A stretch of DNA of 41,921 nucleotides from Anaerolineales bacterium. GTDB lineage: Bacteria; Chloroflexota; Anaerolineae; Anaerolineales; Villigracilaceae. The notes beneath the pieces were generated by a model. That model saw only the letters and a program-made list of their open reading frames with translations, searched no databases and was not told the origin of the DNA. The stretch is from assembly GCA_022865905.1 (NCBI GenBank), contig JALHUM010000211.1, positions 1-41,921 on the forward strand, in the 5' to 3' direction. A program made the translations under genes and the position numbers. Numbering within the stretch: the stretch's first letter is position 1; each line of letters starts with the position of its first letter. Positions 7,522-16,900 of this stretch are shown piece by piece.

Positions 7522-7528
7522 CTAAAAC

Positions 7529-8971
7529 ATGACCTACGCTTTCTACTTTGACTCCACGTACTGCACCGGCTGCAAAGCCTGCCAGGTGGCCTGCAAAGAT
7601 AAGAACCACCTGCCGCTCGGCGTGTTGTGGCGGCGCGTGTATGAGATCAGCGGCGGCGGATGGGAACGGCAGGGCGAAGCGTGGATAACGGATGTATTCG
7701 CCTACAACCTGACCCTCGCCTGCAATCACTGCGAGCATCCCGTTTGCGCCGGGGTTTGCCCCACGCAGGCCTACTCGAAGCGGGAAGACGGCCTAGTGCT
7801 GCTCGACACGGCCAAATGCATCGGCTGCCAGTACTGCGCCTGGGCGTGTCCTTACGGCGCGCCGCAATACAACCCAGACGCCGGTCACATGACCAAGTGC
7901 AACTTCTGCGAAGACAGCCTCGAGGCCGGCCAGCCGCCGGCTTGCGTGGCCGCCTGTCCCATGCGCACGCTCGACTTCGGCCAGCGCGCCGACCTGGAAG
8001 CGCGACCGGATGTGCTGCCCGCAGTCTACCCGATGTCCCAAACGGCATCGCGGGACCCAAATATCCTGATCAAGCCGCACCGGGCGGCGGAACGGGCAAT
8101 GCAAGAAAGCACAGAAATAGCAAACCGAGAAGAGGTTGCACCACGCAAAGCGCAAAGGCTGGAAGAAGCCCCCCTCGTCGCCTTCACGCTCCTGGCGCAG
8201 ATGGCGATTGGCGCGTTCTGGGCTGCGGCGATGATCTTGTTCGGCCTGCCAGACCATTACTTGGGAGAACGGATCACCTTCGATCCAATGCTGGCAGTCG
8301 GCAGCCTCATCGCGATCGCACTGGCGACCTCATTATTCCACCTGGGCGCGCCCAAGAATGCCTGGCGGGTACTGGCGCACCTGCGCAAGTCGTGGTTGAG
8401 CCGCGAGATTCTATTCATGCTGGCATTCGCGGGATCATGGCTAATGACGTTGTCCTCGTGGAGGCCGCCGTATGATGACATCATCTCGAACACGCTGTTC
8501 CTGCGCAATGCGCTGGTGGTCATCACTGCGCTGACCGGCGCGGCGGGCATCTACAGCCTGGCGCGCGTCTATCGCTTGAAGACCGTCCCGGCCTGGTGCA
8601 ATTGGCGGATAATGGCCGGCTTTTTCGTCACGGCCATCCTGCTGGGGCAACTGTTGGCGGCTTCTTTCCTGGCAGCGGACGTGCTGCGGGGATCGCCTGT
8701 CGCTTCCTATGCAGCGCTGCTTGCGCAAACGGGAGTTAGCCTGGTCTTGCTTTTCGGCATCCAATTCTGGCTGGTAATTTCCGGCGGGCAATCAGCTGAC
8801 GTTACAGTACACAGGCTGAGGTTGGGTCTGATAGGGGCCGGGATGCTGGGGGCAGTCGCCATGTCCATCGCAGTGGAAAAGGCCGGGGCGTGGATCACGT
8901 TCCCGATTTTCCTAGTTATTTTAGTTGAAGAAATCATGGGACGCTGGCTATTCTACCGATTGCGCCAATGA
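7529..8971 (+). CDS. Fused DmsB-DmsC: four-cluster ferredoxin subunit joined to quinol-oxidising membrane anchor
   Basis: Residues 1-170 are a DmsB-type iron-sulfur subunit with four cysteine groups for four [4Fe-4S] clusters: CTGCKACQVACK, CNHCEHPVCAGVC, CIGCQYCAWACPYG and CNFCEDS...CVAACPMRTL. After a charged linker at about 175-210, residues 212-478 form a DmsC (NrfD-like) anchor with about eight membrane helices, starting at FTLLAQMAIGAFW. The usual separate subunits are therefore a single 480-residue chain. It passes electrons between the quinone pool and the molybdenum subunit encoded upstream. Since the catalytic subunit lacks a Tat signal, the complex probably faces the cytoplasm. No clear Shine-Dalgarno site is seen; the start is preceded by the repeat hairpin. 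Confidence 0.9.
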   Translation: MTYAFYFDSTYCTGCKACQVACKDKNHLPLGVLWRRVYEISGGGWERQGEAWITDVFAYNLTLACNHCEHPVCAGVCPTQAYSKREDGLVLLDTAKCIGCQYCAWACPYGAPQYNPDAGHMTKCNFCEDSLEAGQPPACVAACPMRTLDFGQRADLEARPDVLPAVYPMSQTASRDPNILIKPHRAAERAMQESTEIANREEVAPRKAQRLEEAPLVAFTLLAQMAIGAFWAAAMILFGLPDHYLGERITFDPMLAVGSLIAIALATSLFHLGAPKNAWRVLAHLRKSWLSREILFMLAFAGSWLMTLSSWRPPYDDIISNTLFLRNALVVITALTGAAGIYSLARVYRLKTVPAWCNWRIMAGFFVTAILLGQLLAASFLAADVLRGSPVASYAALLAQTGVSLVLLFGIQFWLVISGGQSADVTVHRLRLGLIGAGMLGAVAMSIAVEKAGAWITFPIFLVILVEEIMGRWLFYRLRQ

Positions 8972-8990
8972 ACTTTCACGGTTATGTTTG

Positions 8991-8999
8991 TGATATACT
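8991..8999 (+). promoter_or_regulatory. Extended -10 promoter before the GGDEF sensor gene
   Basis: TGATATACT contains TGn followed by TATACT (8994-8999), 44 nt before the preferred start codon. No convincing -35 is seen. It lies just after the dmsBC stop, so the sensor gene probably has its own transcript. Confidence 0.4.
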
Positions 9000-9042
9000 G
9001 CGAGAAATTACTTGAGTGCTCGCGCGCCGTGAATACCAGATC

Positions 9043-11595
9043 ATGAACTGGCAATTCTCTCCCTATTCGATCATCTTATTCGTTTCAGCCATCACCTCCA
9101 CCCTTACAGTTTACCTGGCCACTCGCCAGCGTACAGCAGCCGGGGGAACAGCTTTGGTTTGGCTGATGGTTGCAATCACTGAATGGTCATTTACCGCCGC
9201 GTTAGAAACTGCGTCAGTGGGCGTTCCAGCGAAAGTGTTTTTTTCCAAAGTAGAATACCTCGGCACGGTCAGCGCGCCAGTTCTATATTTGCTTTTTGTC
9301 CTGGAATATACCCGAATGGATAACCGGTTGACGCCTCGAAGAATGCTCCTGATATGGCTGATACCAGCTGCCACGCTCATCCTGGCCGCGACGAATGAAT
9401 GGCACGGATTGGTTTGGAGCAGCTTTACCCCAAGTGCTAACAACCTGCTGATTTACGACCACGGAGCCTGGTTCTGGATCTTCGCCCCGTACGAATATCT
9501 AATGATCGCGGTTGGCATGATCATCCTCGTATGGGCCTTTATTCGCTTTCCAAGACAATTCCGCCGTCAGATTGGCACTTTAATCGTCGGATCGAGTATG
9601 CCAATATTGGGAAACGCAATTTACATCGCGGGCTTGAGTCCGGTTCCTGGTCTGGACCTGACGCCGGTTATGTTCACCTTGACCGGTTTGACTCTCACAT
9701 TCGGCATTTTCAAATTTGGATTGTTTAGCCTCATCCCCGTTGCGCGCGATGCCCTGGTCGAGAGCATGAGCGACGGCGTGATGGTCCTGGATGAACAAAA
9801 CCGCATTGTGGATATCAACCCGGCCGCGCGGCAGTTGATCGGCTCCGCGGCCAGATCCGCCATCGGGCAGCCCGCCGAGGTCATCCTGCCTACGTGGCCC
9901 GAATTGATATCCAAGTGTAAAAACACGTTGGAAGCCCAGGCTGAGATCTGTCTCTCCGAAGAACCACCCAATTATGCTGAACTGCGCATCTCCCCAATTT
10001 ACAACCGACGGGGGCGTTTTACAGGCCGGTTGATCACTATTCGAGATATGACCAAAAGTAAATTTGCCAAGCACGCGCTGGCGCGCAACGCTCAAGAAAT
10101 GGCAGCGTTATATGAGACTTCGCTAGAGATCAACACCCAGCCGGACCTTTCTACTCTTCTACACACTCTCGTCCAGCGTGCAACCAAGCTGCTCGGTACG
10201 ACAATGGGCGCGCTTTACTTGGTCCGTCCAGATGGAAAATCGTTGGAACTGGTGATCAGCTACAACCTCGGCAAGGATCATACGGGAACGATCCTGCAGT
10301 TTGGTGAAGGCTTGTCTGGTCGTGTCGCCCAGAAAAACGAAGCCATCGTGGTGGAAGATTACAGTCAATGGGAAAACCGCGCCGCAGCCTTCAGCGATAT
10401 TGCGATCAAGCGTATACTGGGCGTACCGCTCAAATATAAAGGGAATGTTGTCGGCATTCTCAACATCACCGACGATCAAAAAACCGGCTCTTTCACGCAG
10501 GAGGAAATCCGGCTCGTCGGCCTGTTTGCCGATCAAGCCGCCATCGCCATCGAGAACGTCCGTCTACTGGAAGAGAAGAACCGGCACGTCGAGCAACTAG
10601 GGATCATCAACCGCATCAGCCTGGCCATCACCTCCGGGCTGGACATGGATCACGTATTAAAGACCCTGTACGAGCAATGCCAGCAAGTTGCACAAAGCGA
10701 TGTTTTTTACGTGGCGTTGTACGACGAGGCCAGTTCCCTGATCAACATCCCCCTCTACTACGAAGATGGACAATACCAGGCCGGGCCTTCCCGCGACGTT
10801 CAAGAACACCCCGGCACCCTCGGCAACGTCATCCAGGCGCGCCAGACCCTTTACCTGCACAACCGCACCGAAGCAGACACCCACCCATCTCGATCAACCA
10901 CAGCCAGACTGAGGAACCCATGCCAGTCATATGTCGGCATTCCCCTCACCCTGCGGGAACGGGTAATCGGCGTCATGGTCGTCCAGAGCTATAAGCCGAA
11001 TGCCTACACGGAAGACGATTTACGCATGTTAGAGACCATCGCATTGCAGGCTGCCATCGCCATCGAAAATGCCCGCCTTTATTCTGAAGTACAGCGCCTG
11101 GCGATCATTGACGAGCTGACCCTTGTGTACAATTATCGCGGCTTACTGGCTTTGGGTGGGCGTGAAATTGACCGGGCGCAGCGTTTCAACCGCAATCTCT
11201 CCGCCCTGTTCCTCGACATTGATGGCTTCAGGAACTTCAATAATCAATACAGCCACGCCACCGGCAACCTGGTGCTGAAAGCGGTGGCAGGACAGTGCCT
11301 GTCCAGTATGCGCTCGGTTGACCTGGTTAGCCGGTTTGGGGGTGATGAGTTCGTCGTCCTTCTCCCAGAGACCACAATCGAAACCGCCAGGAATGCCGCC
11401 GAAAGATTGCAGATGGAGATCGCATCTACGCGGGTGAAAACGAAACATGGGGAATTGTCCGTCACCGTCTCGATGGGTGTAGCCCAACTGGCCGCCGACA
11501 TCCCCGACCTGGGCATGCTCATAGACCGCGCGAATCAGGCCGAGCACAAGGCTAAGGAAAAAGGGGACGGCAATCTCGTCGTTTTTGGGGATTGA
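9043..11595 (+). CDS. Diguanylate cyclase sensor: 7TM - PAS - GAF - GAF - GGDEF
   Basis: The product (850 residues) begins with a seven-helix HisKA_7TM-type membrane sensor (about residues 1-230), followed by a PAS domain (from SMSDGVMVLDEQNRIVDINPAA), two GAF domains (about 365-520 and 535-680) and a C-terminal GGDEF domain. The GGDEF domain keeps DELTLVYNYRG, LDIDGFRNFN and the intact active site RFGGDEFVVLLPE, with an RSVD inhibitory site five residues upstream, so it should make c-di-GMP and be product-inhibited. There is no EAL domain. The ATG at 9043 (MNWQFSPYSII) fits the family start; a GTG at 9016 would add nine residues. It is monocistronic, convergent with the minus-strand FtsB-like gene, whose stop lies 6 bp beyond its own. 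Confidence 0.9.
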   Translation: MNWQFSPYSIILFVSAITSTLTVYLATRQRTAAGGTALVWLMVAITEWSFTAALETASVGVPAKVFFSKVEYLGTVSAPVLYLLFVLEYTRMDNRLTPRRMLLIWLIPAATLILAATNEWHGLVWSSFTPSANNLLIYDHGAWFWIFAPYEYLMIAVGMIILVWAFIRFPRQFRRQIGTLIVGSSMPILGNAIYIAGLSPVPGLDLTPVMFTLTGLTLTFGIFKFGLFSLIPVARDALVESMSDGVMVLDEQNRIVDINPAARQLIGSAARSAIGQPAEVILPTWPELISKCKNTLEAQAEICLSEEPPNYAELRISPIYNRRGRFTGRLITIRDMTKSKFAKHALARNAQEMAALYETSLEINTQPDLSTLLHTLVQRATKLLGTTMGALYLVRPDGKSLELVISYNLGKDHTGTILQFGEGLSGRVAQKNEAIVVEDYSQWENRAAAFSDIAIKRILGVPLKYKGNVVGILNITDDQKTGSFTQEEIRLVGLFADQAAIAIENVRLLEEKNRHVEQLGIINRISLAITSGLDMDHVLKTLYEQCQQVAQSDVFYVALYDEASSLINIPLYYEDGQYQAGPSRDVQEHPGTLGNVIQARQTLYLHNRTEADTHPSRSTTARLRNPCQSYVGIPLTLRERVIGVMVVQSYKPNAYTEDDLRMLETIALQAAIAIENARLYSEVQRLAIIDELTLVYNYRGLLALGGREIDRAQRFNRNLSALFLDIDGFRNFNNQYSHATGNLVLKAVAGQCLSSMRSVDLVSRFGGDEFVVLLPETTIETARNAAERLQMEIASTRVKTKHGELSVTVSMGVAQLAADIPDLGMLIDRANQAEHKAKEKGDGNLVVFGD

Positions 11596-11601
11596 GTGAA
11601 C

Positions 11602-11976
11602 TTAGTTCCCGAAGAAAAGTCCCAACCAGATCTGCCAGTTTTCGAGCCGAGGGGTCGGCTGAGGCGGTGCGGGCACTGGCGTCGGCGTGGGAGTCCCAGC
11701 CGGGACGGGCTGTATGGGGTTTTCTCCAGTCCTTGCCATACCGATCCCTCGCGCATAGTCCTCAGCGGCCTTGTCCGAGGTTGCGTAAGCGATTTCCGTG
11801 ATTAATGCGTTCTGGGTCTTCAAGACCGCCGTCCCCTCGACACGGACAGTCGCCACTTGCGTGGATAGCCGGTTCAACCCCTCCAGTCGCTGGTTGAAAT
11901 CCATCACCAGAACGACCAGGATGAACAAGCCAACGAGAATGCCGATGTGCTTCGGTTTGACAGACAACCGGTTCAT
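11602..11976 (-). CDS. FtsB/DivIC-like septum formation initiator family protein
   Basis: This 124-residue protein has a short cytoplasmic N-terminus, one membrane helix (about residues 10-26), a coiled-coil segment (RLEGLNRLSTQVATVRVEGTAV region) and the family motif AEDYARGIGMARTGENPI, which matches the usual A...AR..lgM...GE pattern of FtsB/DivIC. A Pro/Thr-rich stretch (TPTPTPVPAPPQPTP) and a hydrophobic end LENWQIWLGLFFGN follow, an extension not found in model FtsB. It probably links division-site proteins outside the membrane. It lies 9 bp downstream of lysA on the same strand, so the two are co-transcribed. Confidence 0.75.
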   Translation of the reverse strand: MNRLSVKPKHIGILVGLFILVVLVMDFNQRLEGLNRLSTQVATVRVEGTAVLKTQNALITEIAYATSDKAAEDYARGIGMARTGENPIQPVPAGTPTPTPVPAPPQPTPRLENWQIWLGLFFGN

Positions 11977-11985
11977 AGGCCTATT

Positions 11986-13326
11986 TTACCCCTTCTCTAC
12001 TGAATTTGCAGGCAGTTCGCAATCCCTACGCAGCAAGTCTGCAGGCGTCTCGCGCCTCTGGATTTGATACGCGTGCCCCCCATCCAGCCACAATACAGCC
12101 GGGCGCCGGGCAGCGTTATAGTTGCTGGACATGCTGAGGTGATACGCCCCGCTGACGGGGACGGCGATCAATTCGCCCGCTTCGACCTTGGGGAATGGCA
12201 ATCCTTCGATGATAACATCGCCGCTCTCGCAGTAGGGGCCAGCCATCCAGACCATTTCTTCGGCGGGTCTTTCCGGACCCTTGACCGGCAGCGCCGAATA
12301 ACGCGCCCCATACAATGCTGGCCGGGGGTTGTCCGCCAGGCCGCCGTCCAGCAGCAACCAGGTACGGTGCGCCGTCCGCTTGACTGCGCCGAGGCGATAG
12401 AGCGCCACTCCCGCCCGCGCCACCAGGCTGCGGCCAGGTTCCAGTTGCAGGCGCGGCAAAGGAAGTCCGCACTTTTGGCAGCCAGTCTTCACCGCTTCCG
12501 CTACAAAGCGGACATAGGCGGCCACATCCGGCTGCGGTAGTTCATCTTCATGATAAGCCACACCCCAACCGCCGCCGGGGGAGAGGACCCAATCCTCGTT
12601 GAGATCAAGTGATCGGGCAAGATCGAGCGTCTTTTCGATCGCAATTCCCAGCGGCGAGGGGTCGCGGAATTGCGAGCCTTGATGAAAATGCAATCCTTTC
12701 AAGGGCAGTTGATTTCCACGGCATATCCGAGCCGCTTCGAGAATCTCATCCCTGCCCATGCCAAACTTGCTATCTGCATGACCGGTCTGGGTGTAAGCAT
12801 GGGTCTCGACCGCCAGCCCAGGCTGGAAGCGCAGCCACAGGTCGGGGAGAGAATGGCTGGTCGCCAGGGAAACCAGCCGTTCCAGCTCATTCAGATTGTC
12901 CACCACGATGATCCTGGCATGGCGAGTGGCAGCCTCCAGATCGGCCGGTGATTTATTCACCCCATGCACCACGATATGTTCACGCGGCACGCCCGCCGCG
13001 ATGGCAATGACGATCTCGCCCAGGCCGGAGCAGTCCAGCCATAGATCCTGCTGCCGGCACCACTGGGCAATGGCAAGACAAAGAAAGGCTTTGCCAGCAT
13101 AGGTGAGTCCGCTTTCAGCCGGATAATGGTAGCCATATTTCGGGCTACCATACTGCGCATTTAGCGCGCGCCGGTAGAGGGTTACGGACGCATCGAGCGT
13201 GGCGCGGTCGTAGAGGTACAGCGGCGTGCCGTATTCAGCCGCCAGCGCGGATAGGTCACAGCCGGCGATGGTCAAGGCGTCGTTCTCGATGGTGGTCGTA
13301 TCGGGGAAAAGTTCGAGGCGGTCCAT
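11986..13326 (-). CDS. lysA: Diaminopimelate decarboxylase
   Basis: The 446-residue protein is a fold-III PLP decarboxylase that would convert meso-diaminopimelate to lysine. Lys79 in YAGKAF is the expected PLP Schiff-base lysine. HADSKFGMG, LHFHQGSQ, SPGGGWGV, LEPGRSLVA, GPYCESGDVI (substrate-binding CESGD) and SGAYHLSMSSNYNA follow in family order. The segment before Lys79 (PKYGYHYPAESGLTYAGK) is somewhat longer than usual. The CESGD motif favours DAP over other basic amino acids. The gene follows tRNA-Leu on the same strand, with a palindrome in its 5' region, and leads into the FtsB-like gene. Confidence 0.88.
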   Translation of the reverse strand: MDRLELFPDTTTIENDALTIAGCDLSALAAEYGTPLYLYDRATLDASVTLYRRALNAQYGSPKYGYHYPAESGLTYAGKAFLCLAIAQWCRQQDLWLDCSGLGEIVIAIAAGVPREHIVVHGVNKSPADLEAATRHARIIVVDNLNELERLVSLATSHSLPDLWLRFQPGLAVETHAYTQTGHADSKFGMGRDEILEAARICRGNQLPLKGLHFHQGSQFRDPSPLGIAIEKTLDLARSLDLNEDWVLSPGGGWGVAYHEDELPQPDVAAYVRFVAEAVKTGCQKCGLPLPRLQLEPGRSLVARAGVALYRLGAVKRTAHRTWLLLDGGLADNPRPALYGARYSALPVKGPERPAEEMVWMAGPYCESGDVIIEGLPFPKVEAGELIAVPVSGAYHLSMSSNYNAARRPAVLWLDGGHAYQIQRRETPADLLRRDCELPANSVEKG

Positions 13327-13337
13327 GCTCTTGTTTT

Positions 13338-13387
13338 ACCACAGAACGCACAGAGACTTACTCTGTGCGCTCTGTGATCTCCGTGGT
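13338..13387. repeat. Dispersed-type palindrome upstream of lysA
   Basis: CGCACAGAG (13347-13355) and CTCTGTGCG (13361-13369) form a 9-bp stem with a 5-nt loop; ACCAC (13338-13342) and GTGGT (13383-13387) are outer inverted ends. The sequence is of the 'ACCACAGA...CTCTGTGGT' type seen dispersed in many genomes. It lies in the lysA 5' region, on the transcript between tRNA-Leu and lysA. Confidence 0.65.
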
Positions 13388-13451
13388 GAAATATTCAAAA
13401 CAAAAACCCGCGTTCCTGCGGGTCTGCCGCAAAATTCGCGGCACCTTGTTG

Positions 13452-13536
13452 TGCCGAAGGAGGGACTTGAACCCTCACGGGCGTAATGCCCACTAAGCCC
13501 TGAACCTAGCGCGTCTGCCAGTTCCGCCACTTCGGC
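13452..13536 (-). tRNA. tRNA-Leu (anticodon CAG)
   Basis: On the minus strand an 85-nt class II tRNA is seen. The acceptor stem GCCGAAG/CTTCGGC carries discriminator A; the D-arm contains GGCGGAACTGGCAGACGCGC; the anticodon stem CTAGG/CTTAG encloses loop TTCAGGG, giving anticodon CAG (reads CUG). A long variable arm (GTGGGCATTACGCCCGT) is typical of tRNA-Leu, and the T-arm GAGGGTTCAAGTCCCTC is perfect. The 3' CCA is not encoded. Confidence 0.95.
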
Positions 13537-13570
13537 AAGCTCTGTGCAAGCACTTCGGCGTGCGGGGTGT

Positions 13571-13598
13571 ATTTTATCCGAATCCGTCAGTTTGTCAA
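13571..13598 (-). promoter_or_regulatory. Promoter of tRNA-Leu
   Basis: On the minus strand TTGACA (complement of 13593-13598), a 16-bp spacer and TAAAAT (complement of 13571-13576) form a near-consensus sigma-70 promoter. Transcription would start near 13564, about 28 nt before the mature tRNA 5' end. Confidence 0.7.
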
Positions 13599-13915
13599 CC
13601 TGTGGATGTAGAGGGGGTGGCGAATTAGATGGGTTAACCTTTTTGTCTGTCATTCTACCTGCGCCAGCCTGTCCTGGGCAGTCTAGGGTACCGCCCTGGC
13701 CTGGCCACCAGGACAGGCAGGCACAGGTGAGCGACCCCCTCGACAAGCTCAGGGTAAACTCCGGGAGCAAAGAATCTCTTCATTTTGCCAGGAAATCCGA
13801 GATTCTTCGCCGCTTTACGGCTCACACGTGCCTGCGCACGGTGCAGGCAGAATGACAGATGGTTACAGGTTTAATCCACATTCATCGCCACTCCGCTGTG
13901 AAATAGTACCTTATC

Positions 13916-13943
13916 AATAAAATTCTTGTTTTTTGTGCAAGAA
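13916..13943 (-). terminator. Weak terminator-like hairpin after the MalT/SARP-type regulator gene
   Basis: Reading the minus strand, TTCTTG and CAAGAA (complement of 13938-13943 and 13923-13928) form a 6-bp stem followed by TTTTATT. The stem is AT-rich and short, so its strength is uncertain. It lies 35 nt beyond the stop of the large minus-strand regulator. Confidence 0.35.
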
Positions 13944-13977
13944 AATTTCACAACAGAGAACACACACCATCCCGACG

Positions 13978-16900
13978 CTAGGCTTTCATACCTTCAACCA
14001 GTCTTTGGTACAATTTTGTTGTTGAAACCAATGGCTCCATTCCTAATTCAGCAGAAAGCGCTTTCTTCAAATCCTGATACTGGTGTGCCAGCCCAGCCTG
14101 GTCTCCGAGCGCGGCGTAAGCCCGCATGGTCTGGCAATGCAATTCCTCACTCAAATTATCCACGCGCAGTGCACGTTGAAGCAATTCAAGCGCATTGGTG
14201 TAACGCTCATGTGTGAAGTGAAAATCGGCCAGCGTACGCAGAGCAGAAATATAGGTCTGAATCAACCGTCGGCGTTCAGGGAGGAGCCAATCGTAATAAA
14301 GGTTATCCAGATACTCCCCATGGTAGAGTGAAATTGCCCGTTCATACCAGGGAATTGCCAACTCCTCGCTAGAGGCAGCGCGGGCCTTAGCAAGCGCGGT
14401 TTCGAATTCGTCTACATCCACGCTGAACGCGGCAGTATCTAACCAGTAATCGCCGGTCTCGACCAAAATGAAGCGCGGCGCGGTATCGCCCGTCCTCAAC
14501 GCATGGCGCAAGCGTGAAAGTGCGGTATGGAAAGCAGTAATGCCACGCCCGGGCTTATCCGACCAGATTGCATCGAAGGCTCGCTCGCCAGGGATGCGCT
14601 CTCCGCGAAATGTGATGAAATAAGCCAACAGGTCTCGCGCTTTCGCAGAGACCCAGCGCTCCTGTGAAATTTCTTCACCGCCGACGATGACGTGAAATGG
14701 CCCAAGACATTTAACAGCGACAGCCGTATGATCTATCACCTTCGGGAATGGATACAAAGCAGTTGATAGATTTTCCATGACGCGTTGGAGGAAAATACTT
14801 TCCTCGCCGGCATCCTGTAAGGCCTTACAGACCACGCGGCTGCGTTCACCCTGATCGAGGAATAATTGGATAGCCTGCGTGGGTTCAATAAGCGCCAGTG
14901 CCTGGCGGGCAAAATCAAGGCCGGTTGCTCTCCGATTGGTGACAAGATGAATGTATGCTAATCCAAAGTAGACCATAGCTAATGGGATGCGAAACTGCCT
15001 GCGCTCACCAATCTCAAGCAGTTCATTGAAGAGCGTTTCGGCACGCGATAATTGGCGCTGTTCCAACGCCACATCTGCGAGTACGCTACGGCATACGAAT
15101 GCCTCGAAGGTGTCCGGATTGCCGGTATAGGCCCACAGTGCATTCTCTGCCAGTTGCCGGGCCTCGTACACGTAACCTTGACCATATAAGTTATACGCCA
15201 GGTAGCCGGCTGCCATCAATCGCTCGTAGGATGCCAGGCCTAGAGTTTGCGCCAGATCCATAGCTTGATGTAAACACCCTTCCGCGCGGGCTATTTCGCC
15301 GCGCCTGGTAAGGACATTGCCAAGAGCAGAGTAAGCGCTAGGAAGGAGTTCACGCAGGTGTAGTGTTTGAGCTATCTCCAATCCGCGTTCAGCATAATGA
15401 AGCGCCGTATCAAGTTCCTGCCAGTAGAGATATGGACTGACAAGCGAGATATTGGCCTGAGCGGCAATTGGGGATAGCTCATCGGGGGCCAGTTGTAAGG
15501 CTTCTTGGCAGTAACGGATGGTGGCCTGGGGATCGCCATGCCACCAGCACATTTGACCAAGGCTTTGCAGGAAATTGGCGCGCGCCAGTGGAGAAAGACG
15601 GTCGCCTGTCAAGCGAGCTTCTTCTACGGCCTGTTCTGCAAGGGCGCGCCTATGATCCATACCCGTCAAAAAGCCAGCACTTTTAGCAAGCGCCATAAGC
15701 GCATCCGCACGAGCAGCATGGTCATCAACTGGAGCGCAGGAAAGCGCCTCGGAGGCCAATGCCTCAGACTGGCGGTAATTGCCCTGCGCCCGGTTGATTT
15801 CTGCCAGACGTGTCAGGGCACGGCTGACCCCGCTGCGGTCAGCGCGAGCCGCGAAATAAATACGGGCATCCTCGAAGTCGTTGATTGCCAGTCCGGCTTC
15901 TCCCAAACTACGAAGCGCATTTCCGCGCTGAAGCAAAAGCTCTGGATGGCCTTGCATGACTTCAGGCGGAAGTATTGTCAGGTAACGGTGCAAGACCTCG
16001 ACACGGCCGCGCTCAACGTAATCTGGAGCGAAAGCCTGGATGACAAGGGCGGCAGCCTCCCACTCCTTCGCCTCAACATAATGTGCGAACGCAGCTTCCA
16101 ACTCTCCCTGGTGCTCGTAATACTTACCGACGGTCCTATGCAATTCCACCACCTGTTCGGGGCGTTCCTGCTGCAACTTGCTGAACAAGAATTCACGGAA
16201 GAGATAATGATAACGGTACCAATGGCGCTGGGCGTCAAGGCTGGTAAGAAACAGGTTTTCTTGTTCCAATTGGTCGAGCATGGTCTGGGCATTGGTGATA
16301 CCAGGCAGGGCATTGCAAGTAGCAGCATCCATTTGAGAAAGGACGGCAGTATTCATGAGAAAAGACTGACGGTCACCGCTTTGGCGGCGGAAGACTTCTT
16401 CGGTAAGATATTCGAAGATATAGCGGTGAGAACCACTCAAACCGGCGATAAAACGGTCGGCGCTGCGCGCATCCTGGCCCTGCAAGGATGACCGGACGAT
16501 TTGGAGGGCGGCAGCCCATCCTTCCGTCTTTTCAATGAGCAGACTCAGGCTTTGTTCTGAAAGGCCTGGAACACAAAAGTTGATCAAGGCAGAGGTTTCG
16601 TACTCGCCGAAGCGCAATTCGGGTGCTCTCAATTCAGCGAGCATTCCGCGGGCACGCAGGCGGGCCAAGGCAAGCGGCGGGTCAGTACGCGTAGAGATGA
16701 TTACGTGCAGGGGAGTCGGGCCATTTTCGATTAGTAAACCCACCAACTGATGGACAATTGGGCTGGCAATGAAGTGATAATCTTCCAGCACCAGCAGCCA
16801 AGGGTTGGGTAATGTGTCGGTTAATTCATTAACCAACACAGTGAGTATCTGCTGGGGTGAAACGCTGGCATGGGTACTTTCGAGCAAGGTCTGGGTGATA

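Larger units (their letters stand above)
13537..13977. repeat. Gene-free stretch with a palindromic element (13646-13859)
   Basis: Apart from the tRNA promoter no gene is seen in these 441 bp. TCTGTCATTCT (13646-13656) and AGAATGACAGA (13849-13859) are exact 11-bp inverses that bound a 214-bp element. Inside it lie CCGAGATTCTTCG, CCCTCGACAAGCTCAGGG and partly inverted CCTGTCC/GGACAGG pieces, all typical of dispersed intergenic repeats. The end sequence TGTCATT recalls the ends of the element inside the dmsA-like gene, so the two may be relatives. Confidence 0.65.

Noticed and set aside
11592-11805. Two short plus-strand ORFs after the GGDEF gene
   Set aside because: Both are antisense to the Pro-rich end of the FtsB-like gene, which has clear family motifs.
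13338-13860. CRISPR array in the repeat-rich region around tRNA-Leu
   Set aside because: The repeats are single palindromes of different families; no regularly spaced direct repeats with unique spacers occur here or elsewhere in the window.
15505-16491. Long plus-strand ORF (328 aa) inside the MalT/SARP-type regulator gene
   Set aside because: Antisense to the conserved TPR/ATPase regulator; no ribosome site and no recognisable motif.
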